Translations under genes and position numbers: made by a program
In this document: positions 1-8,377 of the stretch, piece after piece
Layout of the letters: every line of letters begins with the position of its first letter
Numbering within the stretch: the stretch's first letter is position 1
The notes under the pieces: model-generated
Databases searched by the model: none
Seen by the model: the letters and a program-made list of their open reading frames with translations, nothing else
Told to the model about the DNA's origin: nothing
NCBI RefSeq assembly: GCF_014207705.1
Contig: NZ_JACHIU010000001.1
Span: forward strand, 1,054,001 to 1,118,000
Direction: 5' to 3'
DNA from: Sphaerisporangium rubeum
Lineage (GTDB): Bacteria; Actinomycetota; Actinomycetes; Streptosporangiales; Streptosporangiaceae
Length of the DNA stretch: 64,000 nt

Positions 1-219
1 CACCTCGTCGCGGCGGCCCTTGAGGGCCTTCCCGACGATGTCCTCGGAGTCGGCGTAACGGTCGGCGGTATCGATGAGGTTGATCCCGGCGTCCACCGCC
101 TTGTGGATGATCCGGACCGACTCGTCCGGGTCGTTGCCCATCTGGCTGGCGAACATCAACGTGCCGAGTGCGTAGGGGCTGACCTTGATCCCGGTCCGTC
201 CTAGGTTGCGATACTTCAT
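1..219 (-). CDS. aldo/keto reductase, N-terminal part (runs off window)
   Basis: Only the first 73 residues are present; the gene continues beyond base 1. The start MKYRNLGRTGIKVSP and the later GINLIDTADRYADSED segment, with the catalytic Asp and Tyr of the family (DTADRY), are typical of NADPH-dependent aldo/keto reductases, which reduce aldehydes and ketones in the cytoplasm. It is transcribed divergently from an HTH regulator that begins 165 bp away, a common arrangement in which the regulator controls the reductase (inference). The natural substrate cannot be told. Confidence 0.9.
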   Translation of the reverse strand, partial: MKYRNLGRTGIKVSPYALGTLMFASQMGNDPDESVRIIHKAVDAGINLIDTADRYADSEDIVGKALKGRRDEV

Positions 220-384
220 GTACGTGCCTCTTTCGGTCCCGGCCGGCGAGGGGTCTCCGCCGGCCACCGCCCGTCGGCCGGTACGTCCACCTTCCGCGGA
301 CCCGCGGGCATCGACCAGTACCCGCCGCAGCCGGTGGACCCGGAGTACCACGACCGGACGCGGCCGATTGCCCATACTGGGGAG

Positions 385-1218
385 ATGACCGGATCCACCG
401 ATCTCGGCAGGGCCCTGCACGCCTGGCGGGATCGCACGAAACCGGCCGAGGCCGGCCTGCCGGACGACGGACGCCGGCGCGCGCCAGGCCTACGGCGTGA
501 GGAGCTCGCCCTGCTCGCCGGCTTGTCCGTCGACTACATCGTGCGGCTCGAGCAGAGCAGGTCGACGAATCCGTCCCCGCAGGTACTGTCCGCGCTGGCT
601 CGTGCGTTGCGGCTGACGACGGCGGAGCGTGAGCACCTTTTCGTACTCGCCGGTCAGGCGGTGCCGGGTCCGGGGCAGATTTCCGACCATGTGCCGGCAG
701 GCGTCCAGCGCCTGCTGGATCGGCTGACCGGCACACCGCTGAGCGTGTACGACGCCGCATGGAATCTCATCACGTGGAACCGGTTGTGGGCCGCGGTGTT
801 CGGCAACCCGCCCGCGTCACGCGGCTTCGGGAGGAATGCGGTGTGGTGGTCCTTCGTGGAGCCGCCCGCCGGATACCCCGAGCCCGTGAGCAGGGAGACG
901 GGTCACCGCGCCGCCTTCATGTCCGACCTGAGAGCGGCGTCGGCTCGCTATCCGAAGGACGCCGGACTGGCCGCGCTGATCGATGAGCTCCGTGCCCGCA
1001 GCGGTGACTTCGCGGCGCTGTGGGGCTCCGGCGTGGTAGGTGTGCACAAGCCCCTGACCAAGACGGTCCGGCACGCGAGCGTCGGCGAACTCACCCTCGA
1101 CTGCGACGTCCTCGCGACGCTCGGCACCGACCTGCGGATCATGGCCTTCACCGTGGCGGAGGGCAGCGAGACCGCCGAGCGGCTGCGGCTGCTGGAGGTC
1201 GTCGGCGTCCAGGCTTGA
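385..1218 (+). CDS. XRE-family helix-turn-helix regulator, MmyB-like
   Basis: 277-residue cytoplasmic regulator. The N-terminal HTH (about residues 10-75) contains PGLRREELALLAGLSVDYI and LEQSR, the signature of the large actinobacterial family with a C-terminal MmyB-type ligand domain (WNLITWNRLWAAVFG and the later LGTDLRIMAFT segment). I chose ATG at 385 because GGGGAG lies directly upstream; an earlier in-frame start at 334 would add 17 residues with no visible ribosome site. It faces away from the aldo/keto reductase, and members of this family often control such a neighbouring oxidoreductase (inference). Confidence 0.85.
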   Translation: MTGSTDLGRALHAWRDRTKPAEAGLPDDGRRRAPGLRREELALLAGLSVDYIVRLEQSRSTNPSPQVLSALARALRLTTAEREHLFVLAGQAVPGPGQISDHVPAGVQRLLDRLTGTPLSVYDAAWNLITWNRLWAAVFGNPPASRGFGRNAVWWSFVEPPAGYPEPVSRETGHRAAFMSDLRAASARYPKDAGLAALIDELRARSGDFAALWGSGVVGVHKPLTKTVRHASVGELTLDCDVLATLGTDLRIMAFTVAEGSETAERLRLLEVVGVQA

Positions 1219-1327
1219 CGGGCACCGGAACGGACACATGCTCGGAGAGCGTCGCCACCGGCAGGGTCATCGGGACCGAGCCTCTACACGGCCGTCAGCA
1301 GGCGAGCTGACTGAGACGATCGTGACT

Positions 1328-2467
1328 ATGAGACTGGCTGTGATCGCGGTGCTGAGCATCTGCGCGGCGGCGGCGTGCTCGGGCGACGGAGGCGGGGACC
1401 TGCGGCCCTCTCCGGCCCGCGAGAGAACGGCAAGTCACAGCGCTTCGGGTGGGGCGGTGGATCCGTCTCCGTCCGAGGAGGTCTGGACGGAAACATCCGG
1501 AGGGGGTGCGGCGATGACGAGTGTCGTCGCGCTCGCACCCGGCCAGGCCTGGGCGGTGGGCTACAAGGGTGAGATGGGGGACGACCCGTTCATGCGCTGG
1601 GACGGCCGCGCCTGGAAGCCCGTACGTCCGCCGGAGGGCCTGCGCAGTCCCAGAGTGGTGTCCGGGACGTCCGCTGACAACGTCTGGGTCTTCGACGACG
1701 ACGGGGATGCGTGGCGCTGGGACGGTCGCCGGTGGTCGGCCGGGGGACGACCGCGCTGGCCGCGCTCGACCGTCCTGAGGGACGCCGTGGTCGCGGGGCC
1801 GGAGGCGGTGTGGGTAGCCGGCAGCCAGAACATCGGCACATCGAACAGCCCGTCCTACCGCCCCGTCCTGGCGCGCTGGTCTCCCGCAGGCTGGTCCGAG
1901 GTACGCTCTCCCCGGTCCTCGGAGGCCGGCATCAACCGGTTCGGCGCGGTCGCCCCCGATGACCTGTGGGCAGTGGCCGGCAGCTTCGAAGACGGGTCCG
2001 CGGTCGAGCATTGGGACGGACGGCGCTGGAGGACGATCCCCCTGCCACTGTCGCTGAACGGCGCGAAGATTGATTTCCGCGACATCGTGGCGGTGTCGGC
2101 GCAGGAGATCTGGGTGGTCGGCTCGGTCCTTCGGCCCGGGCGTCGTCAGGCCGCGCTACTGATGCGCTGGGACGGCGGCCGGTGGAACCTGGTGGACGTC
2201 CCGGCAGGCGCGAACTCGTTCGGAAGCGTGGCGTCGGACGGCCACGGCGGGGTGTTGATCGGCGCGTCCAACTACCACTACGACGACCATCGCATCCTGC
2301 TCCGCTTCGACGGCCGGTCCTGGACCTATGAGGAGGCTCCCGGGGACAACAGAGCTCCGGCGGTGTTCGACCTGGCCCGGGTCCCTGGAGACGATCAGGT
2401 GTTCGCGGTCGGCGGCAACCCCTCCTACGACGAGGACAGCCGGGGCTGGATCTGGACGAGGCGCTAA
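1328..2467 (+). CDS. beta-propeller-type secreted lipoprotein
   Basis: 379 residues. The start at ATG 1328 gives a classic lipoprotein signal, MRLAVIAVLSICAAAACSG, with the lipobox Cys near residue 17. The mature part repeats a RWDGRxW motif about six times (MRWDGRAW, WRWDGRRW, EHWDGRRW, MRWDGGRW, LRFDGRSW), as in seven- or eight-bladed propellers with Trp-Asp-rich blades. It is probably anchored outside the membrane; its ligand is unknown. The TAA stop codon is also the left target duplication of the insertion sequence that follows, so the gene survived the insertion intact. A start at 1238 is possible but would bury the signal peptide. Confidence 0.8.
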   Translation: MRLAVIAVLSICAAAACSGDGGGDLRPSPARERTASHSASGGAVDPSPSEEVWTETSGGGAAMTSVVALAPGQAWAVGYKGEMGDDPFMRWDGRAWKPVRPPEGLRSPRVVSGTSADNVWVFDDDGDAWRWDGRRWSAGGRPRWPRSTVLRDAVVAGPEAVWVAGSQNIGTSNSPSYRPVLARWSPAGWSEVRSPRSSEAGINRFGAVAPDDLWAVAGSFEDGSAVEHWDGRRWRTIPLPLSLNGAKIDFRDIVAVSAQEIWVVGSVLRPGRRQAALLMRWDGGRWNLVDVPAGANSFGSVASDGHGGVLIGASNYHYDDHRILLRFDGRSWTYEEAPGDNRAPAVFDLARVPGDDQVFAVGGNPSYDEDSRGWIWTRR

Positions 2468-3355
2468 GAGCTCCTAACAGAATGATCTTTGTTGTGCTTT
2501 GATCTCTCGCTGTAGCCGAGTGAGAGGACCACGGGTGGCCAAGCTGAAGCCGTGGGAGGTCAGCGACGAGTTGTGGGCGGTGATCGAGCCGCTGTTGCCT
2601 CAGCGTCAGCGCCGGTTCCGGCATCCGGGGCGTAAGCGGCTGGATGATCGGCTGGCGTTGCAGGGCATCTTGTTCGTGCTGCACACCGGGATCGCCTGGG
2701 AACACCTGCCTCAGGAACTGGGCTTCGGCTCGGGCATGACCTGCTGGCGGCGCCTGGCCGAGTGGAACGCCTCCGGCGTCTGGCAGCGGCTGCACGAAGT
2801 GCTGCTCGATCGGCTGCGCGCCGCTGACGCGCTCGACCTCTCCCGCGCCGCGGTGGATTCCTCGCAGATCAGGGCGTTAAAAGGGGGCCGCAGACCGGCC
2901 CGTCCCCGGTCGACCGAGGGCGAGCCGGCAGCAAGCACCATCTGATCACCGATGCAGGCGGCGTCCCGCTGGCCGTCATCTTGACCGGCGCCAACCGCAA
3001 TGATGTCACCCAGCTTCGCCCGCTGCTGGACGCCATCCCCAAAGTCCGTGGCAAGCGCGGGCGCCCCCGGCAACGCCCCGATGCGGTACTCGCCGACCGC
3101 GGCTACGACCACGACAAGTACCGCCGCCTGGTCCGCGAGCTGCAGATCCGCCCGCTGATCGCCCGACGCGGCACCGAGCATGGCTCCGGCCTGGGCAAAC
3201 AACGGTGGGTCGTCGAGCAGACCTTCGCCCTGCTGCACGCCTTCCGGCGCTTGCGCATCCGCTGGGAGATCCGCGCCGACATCCACGAAGCCTTCCTCAA
3301 GCTCGCCTGCGCACTCATCTGCTGGCGACGCCTCGCCTCATTGCGTTAGGTGCTC
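2468..3355 (+). mobile_element. IS5-family (IS427-group) insertion sequence, 888 bp
   Basis: The element is bounded by imperfect 18-bp terminal inverted repeats, 2468-2485 and 3338-3355, matching at 15 of 18 bases and beginning GAGC. A 3-bp duplication TAA flanks it at 2465-2467 and 3356-3358, which fits the TNA target preference known for the IS427 group. It carries one transposase split over two frames. The short TAA target coincides with the stop codon of the upstream lipoprotein gene. Ends and duplication are read directly; the group assignment is from family knowledge. Confidence 0.88.
2535..3349 (+). CDS. IS427-group transposase, made by -1 frameshift
   Basis: DDE transposase in two frames. 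The first frame (from GTG 2535, VAKLKPWEVSDELW; a TTG at 2499 is an alternative) carries the first catalytic Asp in AAVDSS and would end at 2945. The second frame, entered by a -1 shift near the A4G5 run at 2879-2887, continues GPSPVDRGRAGSKHH, then LADRGYD (second Asp) and VVEQTF (Glu), ending at 3349. All three catalytic residues are present in the joined product of about 270 residues, so this looks like normal programmed frameshifting rather than decay. Related IS427 elements use the same strategy. Confidence 0.85.
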
Positions 3356-3358
3356 TAA

Positions 3359-3649
3359 GACCGGCCGGGACGGGAGGAACGCGGCATCTCTCAAGTTATT
3401 GCCCGAAGCGCATCCCTGCCACCACCAGTACCTCCACAAGGTCGCCAACGGCTACTGCGGCATAGGCGGTACCAACGTCAAGCTAAGTACCCGTCCGAGT
3501 CGGCCGCGTGTCCGACGGGCTTGATTCCGACCGAGGAGTAGCTTCCGCGGATCTCGCTGTACGGCTCGCGCTCGATGCCTGAGCGTGAGCCGTACTGGTG
3601 CTTGGCCCTGATCGGCTGACCGAGCATGGTCACCTCGATCGTCAGGACG
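3359..3649. other. 291-bp stretch holding an orphan Cys/His-rich reading
   Basis: No confident gene. On the plus strand 3401-3484 reads, without a start codon of its own, as a conserved-looking run LPEAHPCHHQYLHK then NGYCGIGGTNVKL before a stop at 3522-3524. On the minus strand a 49-codon frame at 3478-3627 begins with ATG but has no clear ribosome site. The plus reading looks like the tail of a decayed coding sequence that followed the lipoprotein gene before the insertion sequence arrived. I do not recognise the family. Confidence 0.4.
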
Positions 3650-4357
3650 TCATCGCGGTGCGACGCCGGGGCGTGACCATTGCGCGGTGGGGCGGCCGTT
3701 GAGACGCCACGGGTGCCCGGTGACCCGCGGCCGGCCTTCAGGCGAGTTTTCCCAGTTCTCCTGTCGGCCGTACACCGTGAGGTCCAGGGCGTGGTAGGTG
3801 GTCATCAACGCCTCCACGCCCCGCCCGGTGGTCCAGTAGGTCTCGTAGACCTTCTCGCCGTCGCGCAGGTAGCACGCGATGAACCCGAAGTCACGACCGT
3901 CGGCCAGAGCCGGGTCGGAGTCTTTCGCCGAGTACCAGGGGAACCTGTAGCCCATGAACTCCGCGAACGGGGCACTTTCGTCGTAGGGACCCTGGCAGAA
4001 CACGGTGTAGGTGACGTCCCGAGCGTGCAGGTAGTCCAGCATCTGCATGTGACAGGTCGAGAAGGTGCACCCCTCACACTGATGCTCGTACGGTTTGCCG
4101 TCGTGCCACATGTGGAAGTAGGCGATGAGCATCCGGCGGCCCTCGAACACCTCCACCAGCGGGGTGTCCCCGCCAGGGCCCCGCACCGTCACCGTCGGCA
4201 TCAAGGTCATCGGCAGCCGACGACGAGCGGCTGCGATCGCGTCTCCTTCGCGGGTGTGGGCCTTCTCCTGGACCAGCAGTTCGTCACGCTCGCGCAGCCA
4301 GGTCTCCCGGTCGACGACCGGGGGTGCGGCGGCGCTGGACGCGGGGGTTGCCGTCAT
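3650..4357 (-). CDS. DUF899 family (thioredoxin-like fold) protein
   Basis: 235 residues from ATG 4357, chosen because GAAGGAG lies just upstream; an ATG 33 bases earlier lacks one. Family hallmarks visible are WLRERDELLVQEKAHTR near the N-terminus, MLIAYFHMWHDGKPYEHQCEGCTF with the paired cysteines (CEGC), TYTVFCQGP and the C-terminal YGRQENWENSPEGRP. DUF899 proteins have a thioredoxin-like fold; no reaction is established. It is divergent from an ECF sigma factor that starts 136 bp away, so the two are plausibly linked in regulation (inference). Confidence 0.88.
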   Translation of the reverse strand: MTATPASSAAAPPVVDRETWLRERDELLVQEKAHTREGDAIAAARRRLPMTLMPTVTVRGPGGDTPLVEVFEGRRMLIAYFHMWHDGKPYEHQCEGCTFSTCHMQMLDYLHARDVTYTVFCQGPYDESAPFAEFMGYRFPWYSAKDSDPALADGRDFGFIACYLRDGEKVYETYWTTGRGVEALMTTYHALDLTVYGRQENWENSPEGRPRVTGHPWRLNGRPTAQWSRPGVAPR

Positions 4358-4493
4358 GGCTGTCTCCTTCGTGGAGTGGGGATCGGTCACAGGTACAGAC
4401 GACCGAGTCGGCGATCGTCATCGGTGACCGATGACGGATGGGTCCGCGGTCGTCAGTACGGTTGTGAGGATCACTCAGCCCCGGGGGAATCCC

Positions 4494-5492
4494 ATGTCCG
4501 ACTCGCCTGACAAGCAGGCGGTCTGGCTGCAGCGCGCCTTCGACGAGCACCGGCGTGAGCTACACGTCCACTGCTACCGCCTCGCCGGGAACGTCACCGA
4601 CGCGGACGACCTGGTGCAGGAGACCTTCCTGCGTGCCTGGCGGGCTCGCGACCGCTTCGAGGGCCGGGCGTCGGCGCGCACCTGGTTCTACCGGATCGCC
4701 ACGAACGTCTTCCTCGACAGCCGCAAGGCGGCCGGTCACCGGACGGTGCCGTACGGTGATCCGCTGGAGTGGTCCACCGAGCTCGGTCCCTATCCCGACG
4801 CACTGCTGGCCGACGATCCGCAGACCGGTCTCGCCGCCCGGGAGACCGTCGAGCTGGCCGTGATCGCAGCGCTCATGTACCTGCCGCCGCGGCAGCGGGC
4901 GGCCTTCGTGCTGCGCGACGTCTACGGCTGGACGCCGCAGGAGATCGCCGCCGCGCTCGACACCGCCGTAGCGGCCGTCAACAGCCTCCTCCAGCGGGCC
5001 CGCCACACCCTCCGGCGGCGCGCTCCGTCGGACCCGAAGGACTGGCGCCGCCCGCAGCTCACCGGTAAGGACGAAGAGATCCTGCGCCGCTACGCCAACG
5101 CGAAGGACCCGGAGACGATCCGGGCACTGCTCGCCGAGGACGTACGGATCACGATGCCGCCCGAGCCGCCGGTCGTCGGGATCGACGCGGCCGCGGAGTT
5201 CCTCGGCCGACCGCTCGACTGGCGTACGTTCCCCACCTCGGCCAACGGACGCCCGGCACTGATCAACTATCTCCGCCGGCCTGGCAGCCCGCACTACGAG
5301 GCGTTGGTCGTCGACGTACTCCGGATCGAGAACGGGAAGATCGTAGAGAGCAACGCCTTCATCGGTGCCCGTCACGTCGCCGCCTTCAGCATGCCCGCCA
5401 CGCTCGAGCCCTGGACGAGCAAGTCTCAAGCTGAGTGGCCGAGTCTGCGCTGTCCTACCTCGGTTGATGCTGGACACTGCGGCCTCGGGTGA
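4494..5492 (+). CDS. ECF sigma factor with SnoaL-like C-terminal domain (SigG/ECF56-like)
   Basis: 332 residues from ATG 4494 (GGGGGAA upstream). Region 2 is recognisable in HCYRLAGNVTDADDLVQETFLRAW and region 4 in LPPRQRAAFVLRDVYGWTPQEIAAAL. Residues from about 205 form an NTF2/SnoaL-like domain (EEILRRYANAKDPETIRALLAEDV), as in the large-ECF group of sigma factors that lack a classical anti-sigma factor. The last 25 residues (after PATLEPWTSK, from about base 5420) look unlike the family's usual end, suggesting that the 3' end was replaced or read through. No anti-sigma gene is adjacent. Confidence 0.85.
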   Translation: MSDSPDKQAVWLQRAFDEHRRELHVHCYRLAGNVTDADDLVQETFLRAWRARDRFEGRASARTWFYRIATNVFLDSRKAAGHRTVPYGDPLEWSTELGPYPDALLADDPQTGLAARETVELAVIAALMYLPPRQRAAFVLRDVYGWTPQEIAAALDTAVAAVNSLLQRARHTLRRRAPSDPKDWRRPQLTGKDEEILRRYANAKDPETIRALLAEDVRITMPPEPPVVGIDAAAEFLGRPLDWRTFPTSANGRPALINYLRRPGSPHYEALVVDVLRIENGKIVESNAFIGARHVAAFSMPATLEPWTSKSQAEWPSLRCPTSVDAGHCGLG

Positions 5493-5574
5493 TGGTTGAC
5501 ATGATCGATCCGGAGTCGTGCCGGGGATGCGATTCGCTGCAGCAGCGGATAGGGCGATTCATGACCGAAGGCCG

Positions 5575-6006
5575 TCAGCGATTGTGTCCGACCGTCCATC
5601 TGAACGCTGCGGCCGCGTGGTTCGCACCTTGGCGGAGGTAGAAGTGATGCGCCTCGGTTCGTGATATGCCGGACTCCAGGAAGACGTAGTCGGCGCCATG
5701 CTCTGCGCCCACGTCCTGGCGGCGCCATTCGGGGTGCACGGCGAGATCCTCGATCGAAGCCCGGCGACCGAAGCGCACCGAGAGGATGTCCAGGTAGACG
5801 CTGGCAACGCCGACCAACTGGTCCTGAGGCGAGCGGGCTTCGAACAGTGCGGCGTTCTCGCTCGCGAGGACCTGGACGGTGCGCTTGACGGCGCGGCCGC
5901 GGTCCCAATCCGGAGGACGGCTACCGGGCGGGTCGAAGAGCCACTCCAGCCCCGTTACGAACTCCGCCTCGGTACCTGGCTGGGATCGTCGAATCCGGAT
6001 GTTCAT
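5575..6006 (-). CDS. GNAT family N-acetyltransferase
   Basis: 143 residues. The acetyl-CoA binding region is visible as IEDLAVHPEWRRQDVGAEH (compare RxxGxG/A), followed by a SGISRTEAHHFYLRQGA tail typical of the fold; the glycine motif is slightly degenerate (RRQDVGAE). The ATG overlaps the stop of a preceding reductase remnant (TGATG), so the two once formed a translationally coupled pair. The acceptor substrate is unknown. Confidence 0.8.
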   Translation of the reverse strand: MNIRIRRSQPGTEAEFVTGLEWLFDPPGSRPPDWDRGRAVKRTVQVLASENAALFEARSPQDQLVGVASVYLDILSVRFGRRASIEDLAVHPEWRRQDVGAEHGADYVFLESGISRTEAHHFYLRQGANHAAAAFRWTVGHNR

Positions 6007-6173
6007 CAGATCATTATCGGGCTGAGTTGCTGCTGCACGTGCGCCACCTGGGGTTCGCTCAGCACCCCGCGCAGGTGCTCGATGGCACACGCGCCGCCGA
6101 CGGCGCCGTGGCCGACGAAACCGGCCGCCTTGTTCGTCCACTCCTGGTAGAGGAAGTCGATGGCGTTCTTCGC
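6006..6173 (-). pseudogene. remnant of NAD(P)H-dependent FMN reductase (C-terminal 55 residues)
   Basis: Between the phosphotransferase stop and the GNAT start, the minus strand reads AKNAIDFLYQEWTNKAAGF then VGHGAVGG and ACAIEHLRGVLSEPQVA, ending in TGA at 6008-6006. This is the conserved C-terminus of the SsuE-like NADPH-dependent FMN reductase family (KNAIDxLYxEWxNKAAGFV, GGxxAxEHLR). The flavodoxin-fold N-terminal two thirds are absent: the codon directly before Ala is the in-frame TGA of the phosphotransferase gene. A deletion or recombination joined the two. It was probably once an operon partner of the GNAT gene. Confidence 0.75.
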
Positions 6174-7073
6174 TCACGGTCGTCGCGATCTGCTGAGGAA
6201 GCCATCGCCTCGAGGCCAGGAGAAGGTCCGGTCGAGGTGGGCCAGACCGGCGTCCGCGTACTGCTGTGCGCCGGTGCGTACGCCGTGTGCGATGTCCTCC
6301 AGCAGTGCGCATCGAGCGTAGAAGACGACGCGTTCATGGACGGCCGCGTCCACAGGGCCGTCGTAGTGGGTCAGTGTCAGGTCGAAGATCTCGGGGCCGA
6401 GGTCGCGGTAGATCAGGGCGAGTTCATAGGCGGGATCGGCTATGGCCGCGTCGGTCCAGTCGATGACGCCGGTGACGGTGCTGGTCTCGACGTTGACGAG
6501 GATGTGCTCGCTGCCGAGGTCGTTGTGGCAGAAGACAAGCGACTGAGGGCCTTGGGGAGCCGTGCGGGTGAGGAAGTCCTCGACGAGGCGGCGAGCGGGT
6601 ACTGGGATGTGCGGGGCGATGTCGCGATAGTCCCGTTCGGCGTCGTCCAGCAGTTCGTCCAGCGGGTAGGAGTCGCGGGGCACCAGCGCTGCCATCCGTT
6701 CTGCCGGAGCCGCGTGAAGCCGGCTGAGAAAGAGCCCCAGAGGTGGGGCCAGTCGTACGGGTTCCGGTACCGGACGCTGGTTCAGCGGAAGACCCGGCAG
6801 CTTGGCGTACGCGAGGATGCCCGCACCGTCGTCCACGAAGATCGGCCGCGGTACAGGCAGCGGGGACAGTTCACTGACGACGGTCAGCAGGGCCGCCTCA
6901 CGCCGGGTCGTCTCCTGCCGTGAGGCCGGGTCTTCGTCTCTGCTCTGCCGTACGACGATCTCACTGTTGACCTCGTACGCGATGTTGTCCAACCCGCCGC
7001 CGAGGCTCGTGATGGTCCTGATCTCGTACCCAGGCATGTGCCGGGCCAGCGCTCCGAGGATGTGGTCGGTCAT
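6174..7073 (-). CDS. aminoglycoside/macrolide phosphotransferase-family kinase
   Basis: 299 residues with the kinase-like fold of antibiotic and small-molecule phosphotransferases. Brenner motif VFCHNDLGSEHILV supplies the catalytic Asp and metal-binding Asn-equivalent region, and VTGVIDWTDAAIADPAYEL is the DFG-like metal-binding loop; the glycine-rich N-lobe includes ITSLGGGLDN. Such enzymes phosphorylate antibiotic hydroxyls or unrelated metabolites, so resistance is possible but not shown. Its end abuts, in frame, a truncated FMN reductase, so the last few residues may be altered. It is divergent from the SDR gene at 7155. Confidence 0.82.
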   Translation of the reverse strand: MTDHILGALARHMPGYEIRTITSLGGGLDNIAYEVNSEIVVRQSRDEDPASRQETTRREAALLTVVSELSPLPVPRPIFVDDGAGILAYAKLPGLPLNQRPVPEPVRLAPPLGLFLSRLHAAPAERMAALVPRDSYPLDELLDDAERDYRDIAPHIPVPARRLVEDFLTRTAPQGPQSLVFCHNDLGSEHILVNVETSTVTGVIDWTDAAIADPAYELALIYRDLGPEIFDLTLTHYDGPVDAAVHERVVFYARCALLEDIAHGVRTGAQQYADAGLAHLDRTFSWPRGDGFLSRSRRP

Positions 7074-7154
7074 CCCCGCACTCTAAATGTCCCGGCGAAC
7101 CTCGTTGCCTCGGTGGTTGACCTGGAGTTCGGTCCACGTCCTAGCCTTCGCGGC

Positions 7155-8156
7155 ATGGCGGATCACACGATCACCGGCGCGAACGATGACGGATCCGGTG
7201 CTGCGAGCACCGCCGACGAGGTTCTGGCCGGTATCGATCTCAGTGGCAGGACCGTGGTGGTCACGGGTGGGTACTCCGGGCTGGGGCTGGCGGCGACCCG
7301 TGCGCTCGCCGGAGCCGGGGCTTCGGTGGTCGTGCCGGCCCGGCGGCCCGATGTGGCACGGCGTGCACTCGACGGAGTGGAAGGGGTCGAGATCGACAGG
7401 CTCGACCTCGCTGATCTCGACTCTGTCCGGACGTTCGCCGAGGGGTTCCGCCGCGGTCACGGCGGTCTCGACATACTGATCGCCAACGCGGGGGTCATGG
7501 CCTGTCCGGAGACACGGGTGGGGCCGGGCTGGGAACTGCAGTTCGCGACCAACCACCTGGGTCATTACGCGCTGACGAACCTGTTGTGGCCCGCTCTCAC
7601 GGCCGTCGGCAGGGCCCGGGTCGTCGCGGTCGCCTCCGGGTACGACCCTGGGTGGAGCATCCGCTGGGATGACGTGCGGTTCGCTGGTGACTATGACAAA
7701 TGGGCTGCTTACGGCCAGTCCAAGCTCGCGAACATCCTGTTCGCCCGCCACCTCGACAGGGTCGGACGAGAGCGTGGCGTACACGCCTTCTCGGTCAACC
7801 CCGGCTGGGTTCTCACTTCTCTGCAGCGGCACCTCACGGCCGGCGAAATGGTCGGTGCCGGCTGGATCGACGCCGACGGAAACCCGGCGCCGGGTCTGTT
7901 CCGAACACCTGAGCAGGGGGCGGCGTCCCTGGTCTGGGCCGCGACCTCACCTGTGCTCGACGACCATGGCGGTGACTACTGCGCCGACTGCCGCGTCTCG
8001 CGGGACGGCCCCGGACACAGCGATGAGGCGGCCCGTCTGTGGACACTCTCGGCGCGCCTCACCGGGCTGGATGTCGCCGCTTCCCCGCATCGTCGGGGCC
8101 GCCGCGCACCGTTCCGCCGATCAGCGGGAAACGAGCCGCGATCGCCGCCACCGTGA
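7155..8156 (+). CDS. short-chain dehydrogenase/reductase
   Basis: 333 residues. The Rossmann motif VVVTGGYSGLGLAATRAL (TGxxxGxG), the NAG motif (LIANAGVM), catalytic Ser in VVAVASGYDP and the YGQSKLAN active-site Tyr/Lys are all present. The arrangement resembles the retinol-dehydrogenase/protochlorophyllide-reductase-like SDR subgroup. ATG 7155 was chosen because the conserved core then begins about 25 residues in; earlier starts are possible. The C-terminal 30 residues are Arg/Pro-rich and unlike the family. The substrate is unknown. Confidence 0.85.
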   Translation: MADHTITGANDDGSGAASTADEVLAGIDLSGRTVVVTGGYSGLGLAATRALAGAGASVVVPARRPDVARRALDGVEGVEIDRLDLADLDSVRTFAEGFRRGHGGLDILIANAGVMACPETRVGPGWELQFATNHLGHYALTNLLWPALTAVGRARVVAVASGYDPGWSIRWDDVRFAGDYDKWAAYGQSKLANILFARHLDRVGRERGVHAFSVNPGWVLTSLQRHLTAGEMVGAGWIDADGNPAPGLFRTPEQGAASLVWAATSPVLDDHGGDYCADCRVSRDGPGHSDEAARLWTLSARLTGLDVAASPHRRGRRAPFRRSAGNEPRSPPP

Positions 8157-8272
8157 GGGCCTGGCGGTGCGTGAGCGTCCCGGTGCGCGTCCATCAGGCG
8201 GTCGTGCTGGCGGGACTGCTCGCCCTCCTCTGGTTCTGCCGGCACTGGAACCTGCTCGGCCGGCATCTGTGA
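8153..8272 (+). CDS. possible 39-residue membrane peptide
   Basis: A GTG start overlaps the SDR stop (GTGA), and the frame gives one hydrophobic segment, AVVLAGLLALLWFC, followed by RHWNLLGRHL. The tight overlap suggests translational coupling, but short frames of this size occur by chance in such GC-rich DNA and I know no homologous family. Confidence 0.3.
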   Translation: MRAWRCVSVPVRVHQAVVLAGLLALLWFCRHWNLLGRHL

Positions 8273-8377
8273 TCACTCGGCCGCGCGGCTTCGGCCGTCG
8301 GCTGTCCTCTGTGTCGTGTTTCGGCCTGTCGGCTCAGGGCTCCGCGGTGACGGTGCGGCCGATCCGCTGGATCTCGA

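Noticed and set aside
3478-3627. Antisense 49-codon open frame downstream of the insertion sequence
   Set aside because: No ribosome site and no recognisable family; retained only as a note on the stretch.
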